Positions 12,343 through 20,024 of a stretch of DNA of 21,170 nt are shown here, one piece after another. The translations under genes were made by a program, and so were the position numbers. The notes under the pieces are model-generated. The model did not search any database and was not told where the DNA came from. It worked only from the letters and a program-made list of their open reading frames with translations. The DNA is from JALFST01 sp022779285 (GTDB taxonomy: Bacteria > Bacillota > Clostridia > Tissierellales > Peptoniphilaceae), in the NCBI GenBank assembly GCA_050313895.1, contig JBNPMI010000020.1; one strand, given 5' to 3'. Every line of letters starts with the position of its first letter. The stretch's first letter is position 1.

Positions 12343-13548
12343 ATGGAATCCAACCATAATCAATCGTCTGGGTCATTTCGCGCTTACATGATCGAAGCAA
12401 TCCTGTTTTTTACATATGCTTTTTTTGCCGTAAATTGGATTGCTGGAAGCACCCTGACGGCGCAAATCGCTGCCTCCTTCGGTGTCGACAGCGGTGCATC
12501 CTCATCTTTTGTCTCCAATGCCGTGACACTTGCTAAGATTGTCGGCAACTTTATGGCAGCCTACATCCTTGGCAAGCTGTTGCCAAAGAAATCCATCGGT
12601 TTGGGCTCTGCTTTGATTTTTGTCGGCAGTCTCATTGCTGTTTTTGCACAATCGTACCTGATGTTCATTATCGGGCGTTTTCTGATGGGCTTCGGCGGTG
12701 CGGTATTTGTGATCTACTTTGCACCCGTTGTGATCCATTACTTCACACCGGCACAGAGACCGACTGTCAATGCATTGAACAGCTGTGCCTATAATTTCGG
12801 CGCAGTCCTTGCATTGCTGATTGTCGGCTCTGTCATAGCACTGTTCCAAACCTGGCAGAAGAGCATGGGATTTTTTGCTGTTATCAGCGGAATTCTATTC
12901 GTTCTCTGGATCTTTTTCGGTGAGGACTTTGAACTGAATAAAGCCACTGCGGAAAGTCGGGAATCCAAGTATTCCATGGCGGATGTATTGAAGGAAAAAA
13001 TCACATGGCTGCTTCCGCTGACCTATTCCGGGGTGTTGATTCTTTATCTCACTCTGTTGCAGTTGTTTCCCCGCACGGAAGGAGCAGTGATCAGCGCAGC
13101 TTCCTTAAGTGCTCTCAGCGGGATTGGCGGAATCATCGGTACTTTGCTTGCAATTGTACTTTCTAAAAAATACACAAAACGTAAACCTGTTATTATTCTA
13201 TCCGGATTGATCATGACAGGAAGTGCTTTTCTGATGGTCAAAACATCTATGCCCGCACTTGCGATTACTGCGGCACTTTTGCTCGGCATCTTTATGTTTC
13301 TGCCGATGACCTCTTTGGTGATGATTCCGCAGGAGCTCCCGGATATGACCCCAAGTAGGCTGACTGCTATCATGGGAATCTTCTGGGCGACGGCTTATAT
13401 CATAGAGACAATCGTTTTCTTTCTGTTTGGAGTTCTTTTTGATAAGACCGGAAGCAATTCCTCCAGCATTATGATTGCCGTGATTTTGAGCCTGTCGTTT
13501 GCAGTTGGCGGCCTCTTTTTGCCAGAGACCGGAAAGAGTGAGGAATAA
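12343..13548 (+). CDS. Major facilitator superfamily transporter
   Basis: The protein has 401 residues and about twelve hydrophobic segments in two sets of six, separated by a charged loop (FGEDFELNKATAESRESKYS, residues ~187-206). The cytoplasmic loop between helices 2 and 3 is short and basic (GKLLPKKSIGLGS), and PAQRPTVNALNS matches the usual MFS loop region. The fold and length fit single-polypeptide secondary transporters; the closest look is to organic-anion or CynX/NimT- and oxalate/formate-type carriers, but this is not firm. An AAAGGGAG site precedes the ATG. It is the first gene of a three-gene operon with an alpha/beta hydrolase (18-nt gap) and a CoA-transferase, so it probably imports the organic acid or ester they process. 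The gene appears intact. Confidence 0.88.
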   Translation: MESNHNQSSGSFRAYMIEAILFFTYAFFAVNWIAGSTLTAQIAASFGVDSGASSSFVSNAVTLAKIVGNFMAAYILGKLLPKKSIGLGSALIFVGSLIAVFAQSYLMFIIGRFLMGFGGAVFVIYFAPVVIHYFTPAQRPTVNALNSCAYNFGAVLALLIVGSVIALFQTWQKSMGFFAVISGILFVLWIFFGEDFELNKATAESRESKYSMADVLKEKITWLLPLTYSGVLILYLTLLQLFPRTEGAVISAASLSALSGIGGIIGTLLAIVLSKKYTKRKPVIILSGLIMTGSAFLMVKTSMPALAITAALLLGIFMFLPMTSLVMIPQELPDMTPSRLTAIMGIFWATAYIIETIVFFLFGVLFDKTGSNSSSIMIAVILSLSFAVGGLFLPETGKSEE

Positions 13549-13566
13549 ATCAGGAGAGAATGTTTT

Positions 13567-14472
13567 ATGATGTATGATGTAAAATTACAGCAGCTGCCGA
13601 ACGGCGAGAAAATGGCGTATCGGGAGGAAAACACCGCCGTCGATGCTCCGGTACTGCTTCTAATCCATGGAAATCAGAGTTCTTCTCTGTATTATGAACA
13701 TCTGATGCAGCAGTTCCGGCAGGATGCGCACATCTATGCCATCGACATGATGGGTTTCGGAGATTCCAGCTATTACAATCCGCACACCTGCATGAAAGAT
13801 TGGGCTGATGATGTCGCGCAGTTTATGGACGCACAGAATATCCCGGATGCAGTCGTTGTCGGATGGAGTGCAGGCGGTGGAACCGCATTGGAGCTGGCGG
13901 CATGTTATCCTGAAAAAGTTCGGCATTTGGTGCTTTTGGCATCCGTAGGAGTTCAGGGGTTCCGCCTTCCGCGACGAAATGCGGACTTGACACCGATCCC
14001 CGGCGAATTTCTTGTAAAGCGTGAGGAGATCATGAAGGATCCGGTGATCATGATTCCCGTTACAGGTGCGATCGAGCGTAAGGATGCGGAATTTTTACAC
14101 ATGGTCTGGGCTAACACAATCTTCAATCGATATCCGCCTGAAGAAAGCGACTTTAACGCGTATATGAATGCCATTCTGAAGGAACGCTGTTTTGTCGATA
14201 TCAGTGTAGCACTCTGCCAATTTAACATTACAAAAGAAAGTGCATTGGTAGAGGGCACCGGAAGAATCTCCCGGATTCAAGCACCTGTGACATGGATTCA
14301 CGGCAGGGAAGATATCGTTGTTCCATATGCGGTCGGGGAGGAGAGCATCCGCTTCTTTGAATCCCCGGCACAGCTGATTCCGGTTGAGGATGCCGGTCAT
14401 GCCAGCTTTATGGATCAGCCTGAAGCATTTCGGAAAATACTCAACAAGATATTAAAGTCTATCGAAGGATAG
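13567..14472 (+). CDS. Alpha/beta hydrolase
   Basis: The protein has 301 residues with the complete catalytic set of an alpha/beta-fold hydrolase: oxyanion motif LLIHGNQSS (34-36), nucleophile elbow GWSAGGG with Ser101, acid Asp249 in HGREDIVVP, and His278 in EDAGHASFM. A helical cap lies between (about residues 130-225). No signal peptide, so cytoplasmic. Substrate cannot be told; esters, thioesters and C-C bonds of diketones are all cleaved by this fold. Lying between an MFS carrier and a CoA-transferase, a thioesterase or ring/chain-cleaving role toward the imported compound is reasonable inference. It has a CAGGAGAG ribosome site; ATG at 13567 or the adjacent 13570 are both possible. The next gene starts 15 nt after its stop. 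Confidence 0.88.
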   Translation: MMYDVKLQQLPNGEKMAYREENTAVDAPVLLLIHGNQSSSLYYEHLMQQFRQDAHIYAIDMMGFGDSSYYNPHTCMKDWADDVAQFMDAQNIPDAVVVGWSAGGGTALELAACYPEKVRHLVLLASVGVQGFRLPRRNADLTPIPGEFLVKREEIMKDPVIMIPVTGAIERKDAEFLHMVWANTIFNRYPPEESDFNAYMNAILKERCFVDISVALCQFNITKESALVEGTGRISRIQAPVTWIHGREDIVVPYAVGEESIRFFESPAQLIPVEDAGHASFMDQPEAFRKILNKILKSIEG

Positions 14473-14487
14473 AGAAAGGAGATCTCC

Positions 14488-15822
14488 ATGAAAACAATTC
14501 AGAACCTTTATCAGAGTAAAGTCATGTCTGCCGAGAACGCATTGGAATTGATCCGGGACGGTGACTACATCTTTTCTGCGCAGGCTGCGGGGGAACCGAT
14601 TGAGCTCATGTCCCATTTACAACATCTAAAGGATACCGGTGTGAAGGGCTGTCATCTGAACACCTGCCTTCCCTTGAAAGATTATCCTGTTTTTCACGAT
14701 CCGGAAATGAAGGGGATTTTGGATCACAATGCATGGTTTATGTCCGCAGGACTCCGGCAAGCATACAAAGAACATATGGTCAGTCCCGTTCCGCAAAGCT
14801 CGACATCAATCCTGCGCAAAACTCTTCAGCGCTGTGAATATGAGCACTGGCGTCCCGTTGTGATCTGCACGGTTTCTCCGATGGATGATCATGGTTACAT
14901 GACCCTTTCTGTAAGCGCAATTTATGAGATGGATCTGATCCGCTACGGCGCACTGGTGCTGGTTGAAGTAAATCCCAATTTCCCACGTACCTTCGGGGAT
15001 ACCTTAGTTCATGTTTCTCAGGTAGATGCAATTGTAGAGGCGGACCATCCCATTCCGCAGGCCAAAATCGCTCCCTATACGGAAACGGATGCTACCATCG
15101 GCCGACATATCGCTGACTTGATCGAGGATGGTTCCACAATTCAACTGGGAATCGGCAATATTCCGAATGCTGTGGCAAATGAACTGAAAAAGAAAAAGCA
15201 TCTTGGAATTCACACGGAAATGTTTACCGAGACGATGGTGGATCTGATCGAATGCGGCGCTGTTGATAATTCGCAAAAGGGATTGAACAATGGCTATTCA
15301 GTCTGCTCCTTTACCATGGGCAGTCATCGTTTGTACGATTATATCAATAACAACCCCGCCGTCATGTTTAAATCCTGTACCTATACCAATGATCCCTATA
15401 CAATCGGCCTGAACAACAAGTTTGTTTCCATCAATGCTACCCTGGAGGTTGACCTTTATGGTCAGGCTGCTTCCGAGACGGTCAACGGTATGCCATGGTC
15501 CGGTACAGGCGGGCAGTCCGAGACTGTACAAGGCTCGCAGATGTCCAAGGGCGGCAAGTCGATTCTCGCTATGCATTCCACCTATACCACGAAGGATGAA
15601 AGTGGACATGATGTGCTCCATTCCAAAATCGTTTCTTGTTTGCATCCCAACTCTGCGGTAACTACGAGCCGGAATGATACCGATTACGTAGTGACCGAAT
15701 ATGGCGCTGCATGGCTTCGCGGCCTGACGATCGGAGAAAGGGCAAAGGAGCTTATCAAAATTGCTCACCCTGCTTTCCGGGAACAGCTTGCAAAAGAGGC
15801 AAAAGAGCTGTGTATCTGGTAA
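14488..15822 (+). CDS. Acyl-CoA:carboxylate CoA-transferase (acetyl-CoA hydrolase/transferase family)
   Basis: The protein has 444 residues, the usual size for 4-hydroxybutyrate and butyryl-CoA:acetate CoA-transferases. Visible landmarks: ICTVSPMDDHGYMTLSVS (127-144), VLVEVNPNFPRTFGDT, the CoA-binding GIGNIPNAVA (221-230), the catalytic glutamate Glu244 in GIHTEMFTETM, SINATLEVDLYGQAASE, and the glycine loop SGTGGQSE (338-345), followed by GGKSILAMHSTYT. The family moves CoA between an acyl-CoA (commonly acetyl-CoA) and a carboxylate through a glutamyl-CoA intermediate. The loop GTGGQSETVQGS departs from the common GxGGQxDFxRGA, so substrate preference may differ. It is the third gene of the operon after the MFS carrier and hydrolase, with AAAGGAGA upstream. 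Likely role: activate or recycle CoA for an imported short organic acid. Confidence 0.9.
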   Translation: MKTIQNLYQSKVMSAENALELIRDGDYIFSAQAAGEPIELMSHLQHLKDTGVKGCHLNTCLPLKDYPVFHDPEMKGILDHNAWFMSAGLRQAYKEHMVSPVPQSSTSILRKTLQRCEYEHWRPVVICTVSPMDDHGYMTLSVSAIYEMDLIRYGALVLVEVNPNFPRTFGDTLVHVSQVDAIVEADHPIPQAKIAPYTETDATIGRHIADLIEDGSTIQLGIGNIPNAVANELKKKKHLGIHTEMFTETMVDLIECGAVDNSQKGLNNGYSVCSFTMGSHRLYDYINNNPAVMFKSCTYTNDPYTIGLNNKFVSINATLEVDLYGQAASETVNGMPWSGTGGQSETVQGSQMSKGGKSILAMHSTYTTKDESGHDVLHSKIVSCLHPNSAVTTSRNDTDYVVTEYGAAWLRGLTIGERAKELIKIAHPAFREQLAKEAKELCIW

Positions 15823-15863
15823 TTAAGCTTTCATGACGTCGGATGCACTGATCTTTGATGATT

Positions 15864-15881
15864 CGATGCTTCATCGTTTTT
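15864..15881 (+). terminator. Weak terminator-like hairpin after the CoA-transferase gene
   Basis: A short stem CGATG-CTT-CATCG (15864-15876) followed by TTTTT. Small, but it is the first T-run hairpin after the operon. Confidence 0.35.
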
Positions 15882-15944
15882 CGCCATTTCATAAATGCTG
15901 CTTGAAGAGTAGAAGGCCTCAGGAAAAATAATTAACTAAGAAAT

Positions 15945-15992
15945 AAACAGCAGTCTTTTTGTCGGACCATTCGGGAAAGAGGCTGCTGTTTT
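15945..15992. terminator. Hairpin, probable second terminator
   Basis: AAACAGCAG (15945-15953) pairs with CTGCTGTTT (15983-15991), with inner CTTT/AAAG pairing and T residues at the 3' side. It can act as a back-up terminator for the operon. Confidence 0.5.
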
Positions 15993-16262
15993 GTGATAGG
16001 GCTAAGATTTATCGATTCCATGGATTGGTATGGCATCCGATATCTGCCGGAGGGAAAGTTCGGATGTTGTTTTCTATCGGCTACATAAGAAGCAAGTTTT
16101 GTGGCAAATTGAATTGTTAACATTGATTTTTGAAGCTGAAACGTTTTTTGAAGATTGTCCATATTTGCATATTCAGAGTCACGGGCAATGAATTTCACCT
16201 CGTTGCTGTTTTTACGCATTCACCGTTGCGGCGTCTCTTTATTTTTCTTCCGGTTTCATTGC
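15993..16262. other. Gap without a supported gene
   Basis: Between the CoA-transferase operon and the XRE-cupin regulator. A 95-codon frame on the minus strand (15932-16219) has no ribosome site, runs through the hairpin and matches no family I know. Nothing else is visible. Confidence 0.4.
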
Positions 16263-16303
16263 AAATGTATCTTTACATTTTTAAAAAGTGTATCAAATAT
16301 ACA
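16263..16303. promoter_or_regulatory. Two related palindromes before the XRE-cupin gene
   Basis: AAATGTA-TCTT-TACATTT (16263-16280) and TGTAT-CAAAT-ATACA (16289-16303). Both contain TGTATC followed by an ACA half, so they look like two versions of one operator, about 60-100 bp before the regulator's start. Autoregulation is the simplest reading. Confidence 0.45.
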
Positions 16304-16365
16304 ATGTTTTTGTGATAAAATCTAAAATACCTGTAATAAGAATATTTAGAAATGAGGATTGAGGC

Positions 16366-16908
16366 ATGAAAGAGAACTTATCGCTTTTCGGTGATAACTT
16401 AAAAAAAATTCGAAAAGAAAAAAATTTAAGTTTAGCTGAAGCATCGAAAGCAACAAATGTCAGCGTTACCATGTTGAGTCAAATTGAAAGAAATGATTCT
16501 ATTCCTACCTTGACCACAGTATGGAAAATTTGTAACGGCCTAAAAATCAACTTTAGAGATCTCGTATGTATCGGTGACACTCAGGATGCGATAAAAAATA
16601 TTTTCAATCTGACTTCACTGACTCAAGATAATGACGTTGAAGTCTACAATCTCTATTCCTTTAATCCTGTCGATAGCGTGGATGTCTTTTATGGCATCTT
16701 TCATCCGGGCTGTCATCTGGTCTCTGTTGGTCACCGCATGGCGGGCAAGGAGCGAATTATTGTTCTGGAAGGCGAATTAACCATATCCTCTGAGGAAAAA
16801 CAATATCATTTAACCAAAAATGATTTTTTCGCTTTCAATGCTCAAGGAGAGCATCGCTATGATAATTTTGGCAGTACGGATGCCAAAGCACTTGTGATTT
16901 TAGTTTAG
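16366..16908 (+). CDS. XRE-family regulator with C-terminal cupin domain
   Basis: The protein has 180 residues. Residues ~8-62 are an XRE helix-turn-helix (GDNLKKIRKEKNLSLAEASK, then NVSVTMLSQIERNDSIPTLT and TVWKICNGLKI). Residues ~93-180 are a cupin-2 barrel (SVDVFYGIFHPGCHLVS, KERIIVLEGELTISSEEKQY, ALVILV at the end). This is the HTH-cupin class, which senses small ligands and usually controls an adjacent catabolic or transport gene. Here the next genes downstream are prophage relics, so its target is probably its own promoter or the upstream CoA-transferase operon. An ATTGAGGC site lies just before the ATG. AT content is higher than in the neighbouring operon. Length is normal; no damage seen. 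Confidence 0.9.
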   Translation: MKENLSLFGDNLKKIRKEKNLSLAEASKATNVSVTMLSQIERNDSIPTLTTVWKICNGLKINFRDLVCIGDTQDAIKNIFNLTSLTQDNDVEVYNLYSFNPVDSVDVFYGIFHPGCHLVSVGHRMAGKERIIVLEGELTISSEEKQYHLTKNDFFAFNAQGEHRYDNFGSTDAKALVILV

Positions 16909-17001
16909 AGCATTGTTCATAGTGTAAAGTATGGAATTTCGGCAGGCGGATGTGAACAGGATTCGTATTCAAATCACAATTTGAAATCTCTGAAATCATA
17001 G

Positions 17002-18201
17002 GCATTCACTACTAACCTCAACGAGCAGATTGAGGAACAAATGCTCCCGCTGATGAAGCAGATGGCGGAGGCTAAGCTCACAGGGAGCTATCTCATACAG
17101 CAGTATTTTGAAGAAATCGACAGACAGGCCGGCATTCTCAGGATGAGCATTCCCGAAAAAGAACACCTGCTGAATCAGGCGCGCAGCGTGGTAGACAGCT
17201 CGTGGAAAAATGCGACATGGTCGCAAAGAATCTGGAAAAACAACGAAGACTTACGAGCGGAACTCGGAAAGGGACTCCGCGCGAGCATGCTTGAGGGAAG
17301 AAATCCGAGAGATTGGGCAAACAAACTGCAACGTGTGCTCCAAAAGGAAATGGTATCCAGAAAAGGACGCGGCAACGCGGAATTTCTATCAGAACGCCTT
17401 GCCATTACCGAGGCGGGACGCGTACAGATTGAAGCTCAGCTGCGTTCGTTTGACGCGATGGGCTATGACGCGTTGGAGGTGATCACCGAGCCGGGAGCCT
17501 GCGCGGAATGCCTGCCGCATGACGGGGAGATTGTGCCGTTAAAAGATGCGCGGATGGGTGAGAATATCCCCATGTTTCACCCGTTTTGCAGGTGCTCGAC
17601 GGCGGCGCATGTAAGCCATGATGTAGAACATATGTTCGCAGAGTTGGAGCGAAGCGATACAAGCTTGACCGATGCCGAGCGTTTCCGAAATATCTACGAT
17701 AGTGTTTCCCAGAACATGTCTCAGATACAACGTCAATGGATTCCCAAAGATGTAAAAATGTTTTTTGAGGGGGATGAAAATAATACAATACAATCTATTG
17801 ATGTGACCAAAGAATATTTAAGTCAGGCGGTGCCTGGAGAAGGAAAAATTGAAATGGATTCGAAATATAATATTATGACGAATCAAAACGAAATCAAAAT
17901 GGCTCACTGGCTGCATAATAAATTTGGTGGGGATATTAGACTATTAACGGAGTCAACAGCGGAAGGCGTCAAGACGCCTGACTACTTATGGAGATCTAAA
18001 TTTTGGGAATTAAAAACGATCAAAAGCGAAAAAGCGTCAAATGCGGCGATACGAAAAGGAATGATGCAAATACAGCCGAATCCTGGCGGCATTGTGCTTG
18101 ATTATACTTCTGATGTTGATATTATTGTGGTATCACACGGAGAGATTCTGAAGGTTGTACGATATAAAAAAATAAAAAGAAAGGCCCCCCCCGCCAAATA
18201 G
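17002..18201 (+). CDS. Phage minor capsid (MuF/SPP1 gp7-like) protein with C-terminal CdiA-C type nuclease toxin domain; N-terminus truncated
   Basis: The frame opens after a stop at 16999 and reads without a ribosome site into the first ATG at 17041, so the N-terminal capsid part is lost. Residue numbers count from that ATG. Residues 55-190 are the head-morphogenesis region: SQRIWKNNEDLRAELGKGL, LAITEAGRVQIEAQLRSFDA, then a metal-site CAEC (154-157) and MFHPFCRCSTAA (His180, Cys183, Cys185). After a linker, residues ~265-378 match the CdiA C-terminal tRNase family: NEIKMAHWLHNKFGGDI (Glu284), GVKTPDYLWRSKFWELKTIK (Asp314, Glu323, Lys325, a PD-(D/E)xK-type set), NPGGIVLDY and VVRYKK. This is a MuF polymorphic toxin. 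The segment between GGIVLDY and the end is shorter than I expect, and base composition turns AT-rich near 17750. No immunity gene follows. Confidence 0.85.
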   Translation, partial: AFTTNLNEQIEEQMLPLMKQMAEAKLTGSYLIQQYFEEIDRQAGILRMSIPEKEHLLNQARSVVDSSWKNATWSQRIWKNNEDLRAELGKGLRASMLEGRNPRDWANKLQRVLQKEMVSRKGRGNAEFLSERLAITEAGRVQIEAQLRSFDAMGYDALEVITEPGACAECLPHDGEIVPLKDARMGENIPMFHPFCRCSTAAHVSHDVEHMFAELERSDTSLTDAERFRNIYDSVSQNMSQIQRQWIPKDVKMFFEGDENNTIQSIDVTKEYLSQAVPGEGKIEMDSKYNIMTNQNEIKMAHWLHNKFGGDIRLLTESTAEGVKTPDYLWRSKFWELKTIKSEKASNAAIRKGMMQIQPNPGGIVLDYTSDVDIIVVSHGEILKVVRYKKIKRKAPPAK

Positions 18202-18563
18202 CAGAGGAGCCCTTTCAATTCATATATTACTACATTACTATGATTTATGCAACCTTATTTACCGTAGTAATAAAATGTAAATGTAGCGATGCATTGGTGA
18301 AGCTGAAAAGAGAAAAACAGCGCATCACAGGCGAGCATTTTCGGTAGTGTGTCCTTATCATTGAGCGAATCGTGTAAAATGACAACAAAATATTGCAATG
18401 AAGCCATTGAATCGTGGGTAAATCGTGAGAAAATGGCTTTTTTTATGCAGGAAAGAAACCGTAGGCCGGGAGGCTTGCGGTTTTTTATTGCCCAGGCAGG
18501 GAAGGCAAAAAAAGCACATGGGGGCGTCCACGCGAATGACGAAAAACTTAACGGGAGGAAACA
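18202..18563. other. Gap between capsid-toxin and scaffold genes
   Basis: No supported gene on either strand; frames on both strands (for example 18349-18567 plus, 18255-18590 minus) lack ribosome sites and family likeness. It holds the terminator at 18456-18486. An immunity gene for the toxin domain was looked for here and not found. Confidence 0.5.
18456..18486 (+). terminator. Terminator-like hairpin before the scaffold gene
   Basis: AAACCG (18456-18461) pairs with CGGTTT (18478-18483), with GGCC/GGCT-type inner pairing, followed by TTTTTT. Hairpins of this sort commonly precede the scaffold-capsid genes of Bacillota prophages. Confidence 0.65.
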
Positions 18564-19160
18564 ATGAAAAACAATGAAGATGTGAAACAAACGGAAGAAA
18601 TGGAAAAGGCGAATCCGGCTTCGGAACCGAGTGTCTCCGAGGAAACGCAGACAAAGCCGGAACCAAACGCTCGAACGGTGGCAAAGTATAGCGATGAGGA
18701 CTTAGACCGCATCATCAATGCCAAGGTGGCCAAGCTGATGGAAAAGCAGGAGAAAAAAATCAGCGAAGCCAAGAAGCTGGCGGAAATGGACGCACAGCAA
18801 AAGGCGGAGTATGAGCGCGATCAGTTCAAGGCGCAGATTGAGGAGCTTTTGCGAGAGAAAACCCGAGGTGAAATGATGACAACCGCGCGCGCAATGTTAG
18901 CGGAAAAAGAAGTTCATCTGGGCAATGATTTGCTGGGAATGCTGGTCACCGAGAAAGCGGAATCGACAAAACAAAATGTAGAAAGCTTTCTCGCACTTTT
19001 TTCGGCAGCGGTAGAAGATGTGGTCAAGGACAAATTGCGGCGCAAGACGCCTGCAAAAATGTCCGGCTCCGCAAAGCTCACGAAAGAAGAGATCTTTGCC
19101 ATTCAGGACTCGGGCAAACGGAGACGAACAATCGCTGAGGACATGGACTTGTTCAATTAA
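18564..19160 (+). CDS. Phage scaffold protein, DUF4355 family
   Basis: The protein has 198 residues. A low-complexity, Glu/Pro/Thr-rich start (residues 1-36) is followed by YSDEDLDRIINAKVAKLMEK, a long charged coiled coil (about 44-102), then TARAMLAEKEVHLGNDLLGM and a basic C-terminal tail ending in EDMDLFN. This order is that of DUF4355 scaffold proteins, which guide assembly of the major capsid protein in siphophage heads and are then removed. It has GGGAGGAAACA before the ATG. Its normal place, after the minor capsid gene and before the major capsid gene, is kept here, but the following gene is destroyed. The protein itself seems complete. Confidence 0.85.
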   Translation: MKNNEDVKQTEEMEKANPASEPSVSEETQTKPEPNARTVAKYSDEDLDRIINAKVAKLMEKQEKKISEAKKLAEMDAQQKAEYERDQFKAQIEELLREKTRGEMMTTARAMLAEKEVHLGNDLLGMLVTEKAESTKQNVESFLALFSAAVEDVVKDKLRRKTPAKMSGSAKLTKEEIFAIQDSGKRRRTIAEDMDLFN

Positions 19161-19178
19161 TTTTTGGAGGAAAAAATC

Positions 19179-19485
19179 ATGGCGGCAGAAAGTTCAAAAC
19201 CGTTATCTCAGAGCGTCTGCAAGTATTCTTCAATCTCCTGACATTCTCGGGGGAGCCAACCACCGACGGAATGGAAGGAAAGCTCATCAGTAAGGATTAC
19301 ATGCGCCGTTTTTCAGCGATGATGCAAGAGGAGCGTTTTGATTTGCAGCGTTCTCTAAGCGGCTCTTGACCTTCAAGAAGCAGGTGCGGCGCAGACGGGG
19401 CAAGGCAGAAGACGAAGGTTGGCAATGGGATCCGCTTTCGAATTTCGAAGATACAGGGGATAATGACAGCATTTGGAACACTTGA
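19179..19485 (+). pseudogene. Frameshifted stub after the scaffold gene (unrecognised; capsid position)
   Basis: A good ribosome site (TTGGAGGAAAAAATC) and ATG at 19179 begin a frame that stops after 20 codons (19239-19241). A second frame continues with coherent protein (KTVISERLQVFFNLLTFSGE, then KLISKDYMRRFSAMMQEERF and DLQR). A third frame takes over at about 19352 (FSKRLLTFKKQVRRRRGKAE, then GWQWDPLSNFEDTGDNDSIW) and ends at TGA 19483-19485. It reads as one broken gene with at least two shifts. The position is where a major capsid gene normally starts, but the residues do not resemble a capsid protein I know. A deletion joining the capsid start to a different phage gene is likely. Confidence 0.5.
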
Positions 19486-19610
19486 TTTTCAGGTATCGGG
19501 GCAAAAGAAGAAAAAGAGGTCTCAGCGGTTTGGTTTACGATTTTCGTAAAATATCACTGTAAATTTATACGCTAATTTCGATTCCATGTTTTTTATAAAA
19601 CCCGAAGATA

Positions 19611-19639
19611 TTGACGCAATGAATACTGTGCGGTACACT
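19611..19639 (+). promoter_or_regulatory. Promoter of the PadR operon
   Basis: -35 TTGACG (19611-19616), 17-bp spacer, -10 TACACT (19634-19639). A TATA-CAA-TATA inverted repeat directly after it is a possible repressor site. The remaining 19486-19690 holds no gene. Confidence 0.6.
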
Positions 19640-19690
19640 ATACAATATAAAAAACAGTAATTGAGTTTCGTGTGAAAAGTGGTGAAGCAG

Positions 19691-20023
19691 ATGAATGAAG
19701 AATGGATTTCGCAAATAAAAAGAGGCACGCTCGAATACGCTGTTCTACTCCTGATGAGAGAGGAAGATCAGTACGGATATAACCTGATACAAACATTAGA
19801 CGCGTATCCTATGCTTAGGACAAAAGAAAATACGGTTTATCCTTTGCTGCGACGATTATTAAAAAACGGATATCTTGAATCTTATTGGCAGAATACGGAT
19901 GACGGCGTACCTCCGAGAAAGTATTATCGGATCACGGAATCCGGATGCGCTTATCTTGACGAATTAAATAGAGACTGGACAACGCTTATGGACGATATCG
20001 TTAAACTCAGGAGGAAATCATAA
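19691..20023 (+). CDS. PadR-family transcriptional regulator
   Basis: The protein has 110 residues. A single winged helix domain of the PadR type: ISQIKRGTLEYAVLLLMREE, DQYGYNLIQTLDAYPMLRTK, the wing-helix ENTVYPLLRRLLKNGYLESY, then VPPRKYYRITESGCAYLDEL. A short C-terminal helix allows dimerisation. The ATG at 19691 is chosen over the in-frame GTG at 19679 because it has GGTGA 5 nt upstream and matches where the family starts. The next gene starts one nucleotide after its stop and encodes a HAAS-domain protein; PadR-HAAS pairs are common in Bacillota, and the regulator usually represses the operon in response to cell-envelope signals. The gene is intact. Confidence 0.93.
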   Translation: MNEEWISQIKRGTLEYAVLLLMREEDQYGYNLIQTLDAYPMLRTKENTVYPLLRRLLKNGYLESYWQNTDDGVPPRKYYRITESGCAYLDELNRDWTTLMDDIVKLRRKS

Positions 20024-20024
20024 G

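Noticed and set aside
15932..16219. 95-codon minus-strand frame after the CoA-transferase gene
   Set aside because: No ribosome site, it runs through a hairpin, and I recognise no family. It could be a relic but cannot be supported.
18181..18220. Possible terminator after the toxin gene (GAAAGG with CCTTTC)
   Set aside because: The stem is 6 bp with a very large loop and no T-run.
18349..18567. 72-codon plus-strand frame before the scaffold gene
   Set aside because: It reads through a terminator hairpin and lacks a start signal; tested as a possible immunity gene and not convincing.
18255..18590. 111-codon minus-strand frame near the scaffold gene
   Set aside because: It overlaps the scaffold start, has no ribosome site and reads antisense through the terminator; it is Phe/Cys-rich like a shadow frame.
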